Of a stretch of 6,426 nt of DNA, positions 1 to 6,426 are shown one piece after another; the first letter of the stretch is position 1; the number at the start of each line of letters is the position of its first letter. The translations under genes were made by a program, and so were the position numbers. Source of the stretch: Alphaproteobacteria bacterium (GTDB taxonomy: Bacteria; Pseudomonadota; Alphaproteobacteria; Rhodospirillales; Rhodospirillaceae); the NCBI GenBank assembly GCA_003250275.1, contig QKGW01000232.1, positions 1 to 6,426 of the forward strand, written 5' to 3'. Under the pieces are notes generated by a model that saw only the letters and a program-made list of their open reading frames with translations, searched no databases and had not been told where the DNA came from.

Positions 1-760
1 GCCGCACCGCGAGGTCGAGCATGTTGAGGAACAGCCGCGCGTTGCCCGCGAACGCGAGCCCCGCCGCGCGGCACGAGGTTTCGACCTGGGCGAAGTGGAA
101 CGGCTTGAGGTGCGGCCCGAACAGCTCCGCCGACGCGCCCTCGGGCGAAAGCCTGGCGAGCCCGGCGAGGCGGCGGCGCACCGCCGGATGATCGGCAAGG
201 AAGCGGCTGCCCGCGGCGTCGGCCTGCTCGGCCCAGTCGAGCGCCGCCGCGACCCGCCGCGCGGGAACCTGTTCGTGATCGGCGGTGAGCGAATGGAGCA
301 GGTCGCGCAGCGGCATCATCGCCGCGAAACCGGGCAACGCGTGATAGCCGAGGAGGAGGATGCCGCCCGGCTTGAGCGCCGCTGCGATCTCGCCGATGCG
401 GGCGGTGCGGGCGGCGTCGCCCAACTGCGCGAGACCGCCGTCGCACACCGCGAAATCGAGCGGCGGCAGGTCGGCGGGATCGCAGGAAAGGTTGTCGAGA
501 TGCGCGGCGAGCGCCGCGCCGCGAGCGCCGCAGCCGGGGGCGAAGAACCGCCCGCCGGGGTTGGCGGCGGCGTGGATCGCGGCGTTCAGGCCGTCGCCGG
601 GGGCGAAATCGGCCCAGCAGAAACCCTCGGCCAGCGCCCTCGGGAGGTGGCCGTTGGTGACCGCCGCGGCGTTGAGATGCGCAGGCGCGTGCAGCGCGCA
701 CGCGCCATCGGGCGCGAACCCGCCGTCCGCATCGGAAATGTCGGGAAAGGTCTGCCCCAT
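1..760 (-). CDS. Methyltransferase-like protein with regulatory domain (3' end missing)
   Basis: The frame is open from ATG at 760 to the left edge, giving the first 253 residues; the C-terminus lies outside the window. An in-frame TGA at 791-793 and no other start codon in between fix this ATG. The fold matches class I SAM-dependent methyltransferases of the kind fused to a methyltransferase regulatory domain. Residues about 50-150 align with the catalytic core, ending in LKPGGILLLGYHALPG (129-144) followed by PLRDLL, a hallmark of the family's core end (usually KPGG....YN.LPGW...PLR.LL). Residues about 205-253 (FHFAQVETSCRAAGLAF, then FLNMLDL) resemble the start of the regulatory domain. 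Oddity: the glycine-rich SAM loop, normally ELGCGxG, reads DFAPGDG (51-57), the acidic residue expected at the end of strand 2 is missing (FFAPGC, 72-77), and the region after it is shortened. SAM binding is therefore doubtful. Substrate is unknown. It starts 53 bases after trxA and may be cotranscribed with it. Confidence is high that the gene is real and moderate for the family. Confidence 0.8.
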   Translation of the reverse strand, partial: MGQTFPDISDADGGFAPDGACALHAPAHLNAAAVTNGHLPRALAEGFCWADFAPGDGLNAAIHAAANPGGRFFAPGCGARGAALAAHLDNLSCDPADLPPLDFAVCDGGLAQLGDAARTARIGEIAAALKPGGILLLGYHALPGFAAMMPLRDLLHSLTADHEQVPARRVAAALDWAEQADAAGSRFLADHPAVRRRLAGLARLSPEGASAELFGPHLKPFHFAQVETSCRAAGLAFAGNARLFLNMLDLAVR

Positions 761-782
761 GCTCCGCCCCCCAGCCGGGCGA

Positions 783-800
783 CGCCCCGCTCAGGGGGCG
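783..800 (-). terminator. GC hairpin between trxA and the methyltransferase-like gene
   Basis: Read on the minus strand, CGCCCC pairs with GGGGCG across a six-base loop (CTGAGC), giving six uninterrupted G-C pairs. It lies 13 bases past the trxA stop. No run of T follows, so it is not a canonical intrinsic terminator. It may weakly stop or pause transcription, protect the trxA mRNA 3' end, or be a chance product of GC-rich sequence. The rest of the 53-base gap holds only a G-rich stretch (GGGGGG) just upstream of the next ATG that could serve as a poor ribosome binding site. Confidence 0.3.
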
Positions 801-813
801 CCGAACGCTTGGA

Positions 814-1128
814 TCAGACGGAGGTCTCGAGCCACTTGACCAGCTGCGACTTCGGGAGCGCGCCGATCTTGGTGGAGACGACGTGGCCGTCCTTGAACAG
901 CATCAGCGTCGGGATGCCGCGCACGCCGAGGCGGGTCGGGGTCGACGGGTTGTCGTCGATGTTGAGCTTCACGATCGAGATCTTGTCGCCCATGGCCGAA
1001 TCGATCTCTTCGAGGATCGGCGCGATCTGGCGGCAGGGGCCGCACCATTCCGCCCAGAAATCCACGAGAATCAAACCCTTGCCCTGTTCAACCTCGGTCT
1101 CGAAGGTCGCATCCGTGACTTGCCGCAT
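814..1128 (-). CDS. trxA: Thioredoxin
   Basis: Complete cytoplasmic thioredoxin of 104 residues, close to the usual length of about 105-110. It reduces protein disulfides and is itself recharged by NADPH-dependent thioredoxin reductase, which is not in this window. The segment VDFWAEWCGPC (22-32) contains the redox pair Cys29 and Cys32, with the buried Asp23 and the conserved Trp25 and Trp28. KLNIDDNP (54-61), the cis-proline in RGIPTL (Pro73) and Gly89 are all in their expected places, so the enzyme should be active. There is no signal peptide. ATG at 1128 is the right start: an in-frame TAG lies two codons upstream, and AGAGG sits nine bases before the ATG. It follows addA by 111 bases, the usual alphaproteobacterial order. 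The AT-rich gap suggests it has its own promoter besides any read-through from addBA. Such a small classical thioredoxin is most simply named trxA, though the genome could encode others. Confidence 0.97.
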   Translation of the reverse strand: MRQVTDATFETEVEQGKGLILVDFWAEWCGPCRQIAPILEEIDSAMGDKISIVKLNIDDNPSTPTRLGVRGIPTLMLFKDGHVVSTKIGALPKSQLVKWLETSV

Positions 1129-1239
1129 CGCCTATAACCTCTGCATTGTTCGCCGTTAGCGGGCTTATGAGTAAAACATGTTCCTCGGTTTATTCTATAA
1201 GACCTCGGACACCGGATTGCCACCCCCCACGCGGCCCGA
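1129..1239 (-). promoter_or_regulatory. addA–trxA intergenic region with candidate trxA promoter
   Basis: This 111-base gap has a marked AT-rich core: about 43% G+C over 1131-1205, in surroundings far richer in G+C. On the minus strand TATAGAAT (1199-1192) resembles a -10 box. Seventeen bases upstream is TGGCAA (1222-1217), only a weak match to a -35 box. A start there would give a leader of roughly 60 bases. Downstream of it lie the palindrome AACATGTT (1175-1182) and a direct repeat of CCTCGG on the plus strand (1183-1188 and 1203-1208), 20 bases apart and flanking the -10-like box. They could be operator elements, but short matches like these are common. No T-tailed terminator for addA is visible. 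The AT-rich bias is seen directly; the promoter call is inference. Confidence 0.4.
1138..1142 (-). promoter_or_regulatory. Ribosome binding site of trxA
   Basis: AGAGG on the minus strand, nine bases before the trxA ATG. It supports the start at 1128. It also lies inside a four-codon reading frame (ATG at 1146 to TAG at 1132-1134, encoding MQRL) that is in the same frame as trxA and ends one codon before it. Confidence 0.55.
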
Positions 1240-4200
1240 TCATGCCTCCGGCGTGACTTCCATCACGCTCGGCCCATCGGTCCACACCAAGAAGGTGCGC
1301 ACCCGCCGCTCCGGGAACATCGCCGCGAGCGCGGCGCGGTAGAGCGCGAGCTGGCGGCGGTAAACCTCGGAGACCTCTTCGGGCGAGGCGGGCGGCGGGC
1401 GGTTGGTCTTGAAGTCGGCGACGAGCACGGCGTCGCCATCGAAGGCGAGGCGGTCGATCCGCCCCGCGAGCAGGCGCACGCCGCTCCCCGCGCCGACCAT
1501 GCCCGCGATCGCCACCTCGGCGCGCGAGCCGGGCGCGAACAGCGGCGCGGCGTCGGGGTGTTCGAGCACCGCCATCGCCTCGCGCACGAGCGCCGCGCGC
1601 GCCGCATCGCTCCAGTCCTCGGCAGCCCCGGCGAGATAGCGCGCCGCCGCGTCCGCGCGCGCGGCGGGGGCAAGGTCCGGCAGGGTTTCGAGCATCCGGT
1701 GGACGAGATTGCCGCGGCGGAAACGGTCGATGCCCGCATCGGCGAGCGGCGAGGCGACCGGCGGCTCGGCCTCGGGACGCGACGGCGTGAGCGGCCGTGC
1801 CGGGTCCGGCTCCGCGGGCGCGGGCGCGGAGACCCAGGCGGGCAGCGGCGGCGCGTCCGCCACCGGCGCGGCGGCGGCGGGTTTCGCCTGCGCGGTCGCC
1901 GCGCCGACGCCGACATAGCGCCGCAGCGCGGTGGGCTGGCCGAACGCCGCGCCGAGCGCGTCGTCCGCGATCTCGGAGGCGATCCGCCCGACGCCCTCGG
2001 CGACGAGATCGTGCCAGCAGCCCTCCGGCGCCGCGCGCTTGCCGTCCCAGCCGCACACGTAGAGGCGGTCCTCGGCACGGGTCATCGCGACGTAGAGCAG
2101 GCGGCGGCTTTCGCGCGCGTCCTCGGCCTTGCGCGCCTCGGCAGCGCGGCTGAAGCCGTCGCACGCGCCGTGGTGCGGCGGTTTCCACAACGGCAGCGGC
2201 CTGCCCGCGGCGTGCGCCCATTCGAGCTCGGGCGACTTGCCCGGGCCGTTGGCGGTCTGCGGCAGGAACACCACCGGCGCCTGCAATCCCTTCGCGCCGT
2301 GGACGGTGAGGATGCGCACCTGCCCCGCCGCGCCCTGTTCGAGGTCGCGCTTGATCTCCACGTCGCCCGCCGCGAACCACGCGAGGAAGCCCTGCACCGA
2401 TCCGGCGTGATCGCGCTCGTAGCCCTGCGCGAGGTCGAGCACCTCGTCGAGCGGGTCGTCGACCTCCGCCCCCATCCGGCGGCGCAGCGCGGCGCGCCCG
2501 CCCTCGGCGTCGAGCAGCCGCGCGAGGAACGCGAACGGGCGCAATCCGCGCGCCGCCTCGCCCCAGGCGTCGAGCTTCGCCGCCGCTTCCGCCGCCGCCG
2601 CATCGCCCGCGCGGGCGCGGATGTCGAGGGCGGCGCGCACCGATCCGGCGCGGCCATGGCAGAGCGCGAACAGCGCCTCCTCGCTCCAGCCGAAGAACGG
2701 CCCCTTGAGCACCGACGCGAGCAGCAAATCGTCGCCCGGCAGCAGCGCCGCCTCGGCGGCGGCGAGCAAGTCCTGCACCGCCATGTGTCCGGCGAGGTCG
2801 AGGCGGTCCGCGCCCGCGACGCCGACGCCGCGCGCCTTCAGCGCCCGGATCAGGTCGGTCTGGAAGGCATCGCGCTTCTGCACCAGCACCATCACGTCGC
2901 CGGCGCGGATCGGGCGGCCTTGCGCTGCGAGGATTTCCGGCGCGCCCTCGGCCCCGACCATGCGCGCGATGCGGTCGGCGACGAGCTGCGCGCAGCGGGT
3001 CGCGGCGGAGGCGACGCGGAGGCGCTCGACCGGCGGGTTCCACGGCGCTTCCGGCGCGGCTTCGGGGGTCGGCAGGCACGGCCACAGCTCGACCAGGCCG
3101 GGCTGGCCCGCGCGCGCGGCGAGGTGACGCTGCTCGGCGGGGTCGCGGCCGGGAATGCGCACGCCGTCGCCCGCGACCGCGCCGTCGAAGGTCGCGTCGA
3201 CCGCGTCGAGCACCGCCTGCACCGAGCGGAACGAGACGTCGAGCGGCACCCGCGCGAAGCCGAGTTCGGCGACCGCCGCGGCCTCGGCGACGCGCGCGCT
3301 CTGGCCGAGGAACATCTCCGGGTCCGCTCCCTGGAAGCGGTAGATCGACTGCTTGACGTCGCCGACCGCGAACACCGTGCGCACCGTCTCGCCGCGCGCG
3401 CCGAGCCCGGCGAAGAACTCCGAGGAGAGCGCGTCGACGACTTCCCACTGGTCGGGCGAGGTGTCCTGCGCCTCGTCGACGAGGATATGGTCGAGGCCGC
3501 CGTCGAGCTTGTAGAGCACCCACGGGCGCGCCTCGGCGAGGGCGAGCAGGTCGCGCGCCTTCTGGATCAAGTCGTCGTAATCGAGCCAGCCGCCCGCCGC
3601 CTTCTGCCGCGCGTAGGAGGCGAACACCGCGTCGGCGAGGACGACGAGATGCCGCGTCGCGTCGCGCATCCGCACCGCTGCGAGGGTCTCCTGCACGCGG
3701 ATCAGCCGGTCCTGCTCGACGATCAGAATTTCCGCCCCCTCGGGCAGCAGCGCCACCGCGCCCTTGGAGGGATACGACTTGGTGCTGCGCGGCTCGCCCT
3801 TCTGGGTGAGGAAGGCCTCGACGTAGCTCTCCCATAGCGCCGGGCGCTCGGCCTCGGCGGCGGACAGCCACGCCGCCATCGCCGCGCCGGACTTGCCGTC
3901 GGTCTTGCCTCCGCCCTCGATCAGCGCGCGGCAGAGAGACCGCAGCGCGGTCACGTCGCAGGCGTCGTCGCGGCAGGCGGCGGCGAGCACGGCGGCGGCG
4001 TCCGCCTTTGGGTCGACGCCGAGGTAATCGGAAAGGCCCGCGAGCAGCGCGTCGCGCCCGCCCCAGGCGCGCATCGCGCGGACGATCCGCCCGCGCGACG
4101 CGGTGACCGCGGCGATCAGGTCGGGGAAGGTGGAATCCGAGACGAGGTCGGTGATCGCGCCGATCGCGCGGTCGAGGTCCGAGCCCGGCGCGGCGGTGCG

Positions 4201-4707
4201 GAACACCGTCTCCCGCGCGCGGCGCAGCATCTCGGCGGCGCGGCGCTCGTCGAGCACATCGAAGGTCGGCGACACCCCGGCCTCGACCGGGAAGCGCCGC
4301 AGCAGCCCCTGGCAGAAGCCGTGCAGGGTCTCGATGCGCAGGCCGTCGGGCGCGTCGAGCACCGCCGCGAACAGCCGCCGCGCGGTGGCGATCTCCGCCA
4401 CCTCGGGCGCGCGGCCCTGCAGGCGGGCGAGTTCGGCATCGAGATCGGCGGCGGGCTGCGACGCCCACGCGGCGAGGCGCGCGGAGACGCGGTTGGCCAT
4501 TTCCGCCGCCGCCGCCTTGGTGAAGGTGAGGCAGAGAATGCGCCCGGGCTGCACCCCGGCGAGGAGCAGGCGCAGCACCCGGTCGGTGAGCACCTTGGTC
4601 TTGCCCGAGCCCGCGCTCGCTTCCACCCACACCGAGAATTCGGGGTCGGAGGCGCGGCGCTGCGCCGCCTCGGCGCGCTCGATCAGGAGATTGCGCGGTT
4701 CGGTCAC
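1240..4707 (-). CDS. addA: Double-strand break repair helicase-nuclease subunit AddA
   Basis: AddA is the 3'-5' helicase and one of two nucleases of AddAB, which resects DNA breaks for RecA-mediated recombination. At 1155 residues it is full length. Helicase motifs in order: Walker A ASAGSGKT (30-37), motif Ia LCLTFTKAAAAEM (58-70), motif II VDEAQD (410-415; Asp411, Glu412), motif III VGDVKQSIYRFQGA (448-461), motif IV LDVSFRS (489-495), motif V TVHGAKGL (801-808) and motif VI LYVAMTRAEDR (871-881). A Pro/Ala-rich linker (about 937-988) joins the helicase to a C-terminal PD-(D/E)XK nuclease: His1003, Asp1085 in GRIDRL, Asp1098 and Lys1100 in DFKT, and Gln1119/Tyr1123 in QLALY. All key residues are present, so helicase and nuclease should both be active. 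The start is GTG at 4707, overlapping the addB stop (GTGA) with GGAGG seven bases upstream. The same frame stays open about 1.6 kb further into addB, but the upstream translation is Arg/Gly-rich out-of-frame sequence, not protein. The next ATG, Met70, would remove Walker A. Confidence 0.97.
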   Translation of the reverse strand: MTEPRNLLIERAEAAQRRASDPEFSVWVEASAGSGKTKVLTDRVLRLLLAGVQPGRILCLTFTKAAAAEMANRVSARLAAWASQPAADLDAELARLQGRAPEVAEIATARRLFAAVLDAPDGLRIETLHGFCQGLLRRFPVEAGVSPTFDVLDERRAAEMLRRARETVFRTAAPGSDLDRAIGAITDLVSDSTFPDLIAAVTASRGRIVRAMRAWGGRDALLAGLSDYLGVDPKADAAAVLAAACRDDACDVTALRSLCRALIEGGGKTDGKSGAAMAAWLSAAEAERPALWESYVEAFLTQKGEPRSTKSYPSKGAVALLPEGAEILIVEQDRLIRVQETLAAVRMRDATRHLVVLADAVFASYARQKAAGGWLDYDDLIQKARDLLALAEARPWVLYKLDGGLDHILVDEAQDTSPDQWEVVDALSSEFFAGLGARGETVRTVFAVGDVKQSIYRFQGADPEMFLGQSARVAEAAAVAELGFARVPLDVSFRSVQAVLDAVDATFDGAVAGDGVRIPGRDPAEQRHLAARAGQPGLVELWPCLPTPEAAPEAPWNPPVERLRVASAATRCAQLVADRIARMVGAEGAPEILAAQGRPIRAGDVMVLVQKRDAFQTDLIRALKARGVGVAGADRLDLAGHMAVQDLLAAAEAALLPGDDLLLASVLKGPFFGWSEEALFALCHGRAGSVRAALDIRARAGDAAAAEAAAKLDAWGEAARGLRPFAFLARLLDAEGGRAALRRRMGAEVDDPLDEVLDLAQGYERDHAGSVQGFLAWFAAGDVEIKRDLEQGAAGQVRILTVHGAKGLQAPVVFLPQTANGPGKSPELEWAHAAGRPLPLWKPPHHGACDGFSRAAEARKAEDARESRRLLYVAMTRAEDRLYVCGWDGKRAAPEGCWHDLVAEGVGRIASEIADDALGAAFGQPTALRRYVGVGAATAQAKPAAAAPVADAPPLPAWVSAPAPAEPDPARPLTPSRPEAEPPVASPLADAGIDRFRRGNLVHRMLETLPDLAPAARADAAARYLAGAAEDWSDAARAALVREAMAVLEHPDAAPLFAPGSRAEVAIAGMVGAGSGVRLLAGRIDRLAFDGDAVLVADFKTNRPPPASPEEVSEVYRRQLALYRAALAAMFPERRVRTFLVWTDGPSVMEVTPEA

Positions 4708-6426
4708 GGCTCGCCCTCCGTCTCCGCCGCCTTCCATTCGGCGAGGCGTTCGAGCAGCAGGTAGTCGGAATAGCTCGGCGCGAAGCCTTCCGCCGCGCGC
4801 GGGATGTAGCGGGTCTCGGGGTGGTCGTAGTGCGCGACGAGGGCGCGGATGCCCTCCTCCGCCTCGGCGACCAGGGCTTCGGTGTCCTTGAGCGAAACCA
4901 GCGTGCCGCCCGCCCCCGCGCCATTGATGCGCCAGTATTCGAGCCCCGCGACTTCCGCCGCCGCGACCCCTTCGAAACCGCCGTGGCGGAGGATCGCGCC
5001 TTCGAGCGGCAACTGCGGCGCGTAGCCCGCCGCAACCGCCTTCTGCGTCGGCGGAATGCCGGTCTTGTAGTCGATCACCGTGGCGCGGCCTTCGGCGTCG
5101 ACGTCGATGCGGTCGGCCTTGGCGAACACCTCGAACGGCACGCCCGTGGGCGGCGCGAAGCTCCAGCTGCCCCAGGCTTCCACCGCCGAGGCGGCGATTC
5201 CGGGGCGGCGCGCGGCGTCGGTGGCGACGAACCAGTCGAGCGCGCGGCCGATGCGGGCGCGCCAGAACGGCGCAAGCTCGGGCGGCACCGCGTGCGCCGC
5301 GAGCCGCGCGTCGGCGAGCGCCTGGAGGCTCTGGCGCGCGTCGGGGTCGGTGGATGCCCCGCCCGCGCGGACGAAGTCTTCGAGGATGCCGTGCATCAGA
5401 TTGCCGAGGTCGGCGGGCGAGGTCTGCTCCTCGCGGTCCTTGAGCTTGCGCAGGCCGAGCACGTACTTGGCGTAGACGCCGTAGGCGTCGCGCCGCAGCA
5501 TCTCGACGTGGGTCGCGGAGAGGCGGCGCGGCCTCGCCTCGACCGGCGGGCACGGCGTCGGCGGACGCAGCGGCGGCACCACCGCGGGCGCGGCGTCGAG
5601 TTCGATCGCCCAGGCGCGCCACGGCCCCTGCGGCAGGGCGAGACCCTTGCCCGCCGCCGCGAGCACCGCGTCGAGGCGGCGCAGCCAGCGCGACGGCTCG
5701 GTCGGCGCGCCGCCCGCCTTGGCGGCGCGGGTGAAGATCACCTCGGGCGCGCCGCACGCCATCAGCACGTCGTGCGCGGCGAGGCCGATGCGGCGCTCCG
5801 GCGCGGGCAGGCCGAACGCCTCGCGCATCCGGCGGCTCATCCACGGGTCGGGCGCGGGCTGGCGCGGCCAGGTGCCCTCGTTCATGCCGCCGAGGATCAT
5901 CACGTCGGCGGGCTGCATCCGCGCTTCGAGCGGGCCGAGCACGTGGACGCGCGGGTGGCGGCCGTAGCGCGGGCGCACCGCCACCGGCGCGATCAGGTGT
6001 TCGAACACCAGGGCGTAGAGCGCCGTTGGGATCGGCCCGAGCGGCGCGGTTGCCTCCAGCGCCTCGACCGCGAACGCCTGCATCGCCTCGCCGTCCTCGC
6101 CGCGCCACAGCGCTTCCCATCCCTCGGTCTCGACGTCGCCCGCGAGCGCCTCGGCGCACGCGACGTGGGCGCGCAGCAGCTCGGGCAGCGACGCCTCGCC
6201 GCGCGCGAGCACGGCGGAAAACTCGCGCGTCGCCGCCGCGAGGGTTTCGACCAGCCAGTTGAGGCCGAGCGAGCAGCGTCCGTCGATGGCGTCGTCGCGG
6301 TCGAGCGCGTCGAGGCGGCGGCGGTAGTCGTCCCATCCCGGCGCGGGTTTGGGGCCGCGCGCGAGCAGACGGTCGAAATCGCCGACCGCGCGGGCGTTGA
6401 CGCCGCGGTTGAGGGCGCAGAGCGGG
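4704..6426 (-). CDS. addB: Double-strand break repair subunit AddB, C-terminal 573 residues (5' end missing)
   Basis: AddB partners AddA; in studied AddAB enzymes it scans for Chi and its nuclease cuts the strand opposite to AddA's. The frame is open from the right edge (first full codon at 6425) to TGA at 4704-4706. Full AddB is about 1000 residues in this group, so roughly 430 N-terminal residues, including most of the inactive helicase-like region, are outside. Fragment numbering: HPRVHVLGPLEARMQ and then GGMNEGTWP (179-187) are AddB signatures. The nuclease domain shows GNLMHGILEDF (His345), ADRIDVD (Asp441), IDYKTG (Asp452, Lys454) and QLPLEG (Gln471, Glu475), a complete PD-(D/E)XK site. 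No cysteine occurs in or after the nuclease domain, so the four-cysteine Fe-S site of Bacillus AddB is absent. An ATG-type start near 6212 would be wrong: that codon is GTG, and conserved-looking coding sequence continues upstream of it. The addB stop overlaps the addA start. Confidence 0.95.
   Translation of the reverse strand, partial: PLCALNRGVNARAVGDFDRLLARGPKPAPGWDDYRRRLDALDRDDAIDGRCSLGLNWLVETLAAATREFSAVLARGEASLPELLRAHVACAEALAGDVETEGWEALWRGEDGEAMQAFAVEALEATAPLGPIPTALYALVFEHLIAPVAVRPRYGRHPRVHVLGPLEARMQPADVMILGGMNEGTWPRQPAPDPWMSRRMREAFGLPAPERRIGLAAHDVLMACGAPEVIFTRAAKAGGAPTEPSRWLRRLDAVLAAAGKGLALPQGPWRAWAIELDAAPAVVPPLRPPTPCPPVEARPRRLSATHVEMLRRDAYGVYAKYVLGLRKLKDREEQTSPADLGNLMHGILEDFVRAGGASTDPDARQSLQALADARLAAHAVPPELAPFWRARIGRALDWFVATDAARRPGIAASAVEAWGSWSFAPPTGVPFEVFAKADRIDVDAEGRATVIDYKTGIPPTQKAVAAGYAPQLPLEGAILRHGGFEGVAAAEVAGLEYWRINGAGAGGTLVSLKDTEALVAEAEEGIRALVAHYDHPETRYIPRAAEGFAPSYSDYLLLERLAEWKAAETEGEP
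4715..4719 (-). promoter_or_regulatory. Shine-Dalgarno sequence of addA inside the addB 3' end
   Basis: GGAGG on the minus strand, seven bases before the GTG at 4707 and lying within the last codons of addB. Together with the four-base GTGA overlap it fixes the addA start and indicates translational coupling, as expected for two subunits made in equal amounts. Confidence 0.75.

Noticed and set aside
520..760. The methyltransferase-like gene as a pseudogene.
   Set aside because: The frame is uninterrupted over 253 codons, codon use matches its neighbours, and downstream motifs are conserved, so only the SAM loop is unusual.
95..1159. Plus-strand open frame of 354 codons across the methyltransferase-like gene and trxA.
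   Set aside because: It is antisense to a clear thioredoxin and a methyltransferase-fold protein and has no motifs of its own.
1171..1195. Possible LexA box near the GAAC/GTTC sequences in the addA–trxA gap.
   Set aside because: The alphaproteobacterial pattern GTTC-N7-GTTC (or GAAC-N7-GAAC) is not met at any GTTC or GAAC in the gap; only the short palindrome AACATGTT is present.
1558..3837. Plus-strand open frame of 759 codons antisense to addA.
   Set aside because: The composition is Arg/Ala/Val-rich with no recognisable family. AddA helicase and nuclease motifs on the other strand account for the conserved sequence.
1190..5035. Minus-strand open frame of 1281 codons lying over addA and the end of addB.
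   Set aside because: The translation is an Arg/Ala/Gly/Pro-rich string with no domain motifs, while the overlapping frames encode textbook AddA and AddB. It is a by-product of extreme GC content, where stop codons are rare in shifted frames.
1..6426. CRISPR array, insertion sequence, tRNA/rRNA or toxin-antitoxin pair.
   Set aside because: No spaced repeats, terminal inverted repeats, transposase motifs or structural RNA patterns were seen; coding sequence fills nearly the whole window.

Overview
The window is a compact, very GC-rich stretch in which every gene I can support lies on the minus strand. Codon third positions are almost all G or C. The order addB – addA – trxA is characteristic of alphaproteobacteria, and the AddA and AddB sequences are of the alphaproteobacterial type. 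A GC-rich member of the Rhodospirillales or a relative is plausible, but the genus cannot be read from this sequence.

In transcription order, from high to low coordinates: (1) 6426–4704 is the C-terminal 573 residues of AddB, with its start outside the window. It carries an intact PD-(D/E)XK nuclease site. (2) 4707–1240 is a complete AddA of 1155 residues, with SF1 helicase motifs and a second intact nuclease site. Its GTG start overlaps the addB stop by four bases and sits behind a strong Shine-Dalgarno sequence, so the two subunits are translationally coupled. (3) 1239–1129 is a 111-base gap with an AT-rich core that may hold a trxA promoter. (4) 1128–814 is a complete 104-residue thioredoxin with the WCGPC active site. 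(5) 813–761 is a short gap with a GC hairpin. (6) 760–1 is the first 253 residues of a protein from the family of methyltransferases with a regulatory domain. It runs off the left edge, and its SAM-binding pocket looks degenerate.

AddA and AddB together form the AddAB helicase-nuclease. It processes double-strand breaks to 3' single-stranded ends for RecA loading and is the counterpart of RecBCD. Thioredoxin is a general disulfide reductase. Its place next to addAB is a conserved neighbourhood rather than proof of a shared pathway. The methyltransferase-like protein has no assigned substrate.

I looked for an undescribed system and did not find one. There is no CRISPR array, mobile element, tRNA, rRNA or cryptic toxin-antitoxin or defence cassette. 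The points most worth a second look are the degraded methyltransferase pocket, the lack of Fe-S cysteines in the AddB tail, and the AT-rich leader of trxA.
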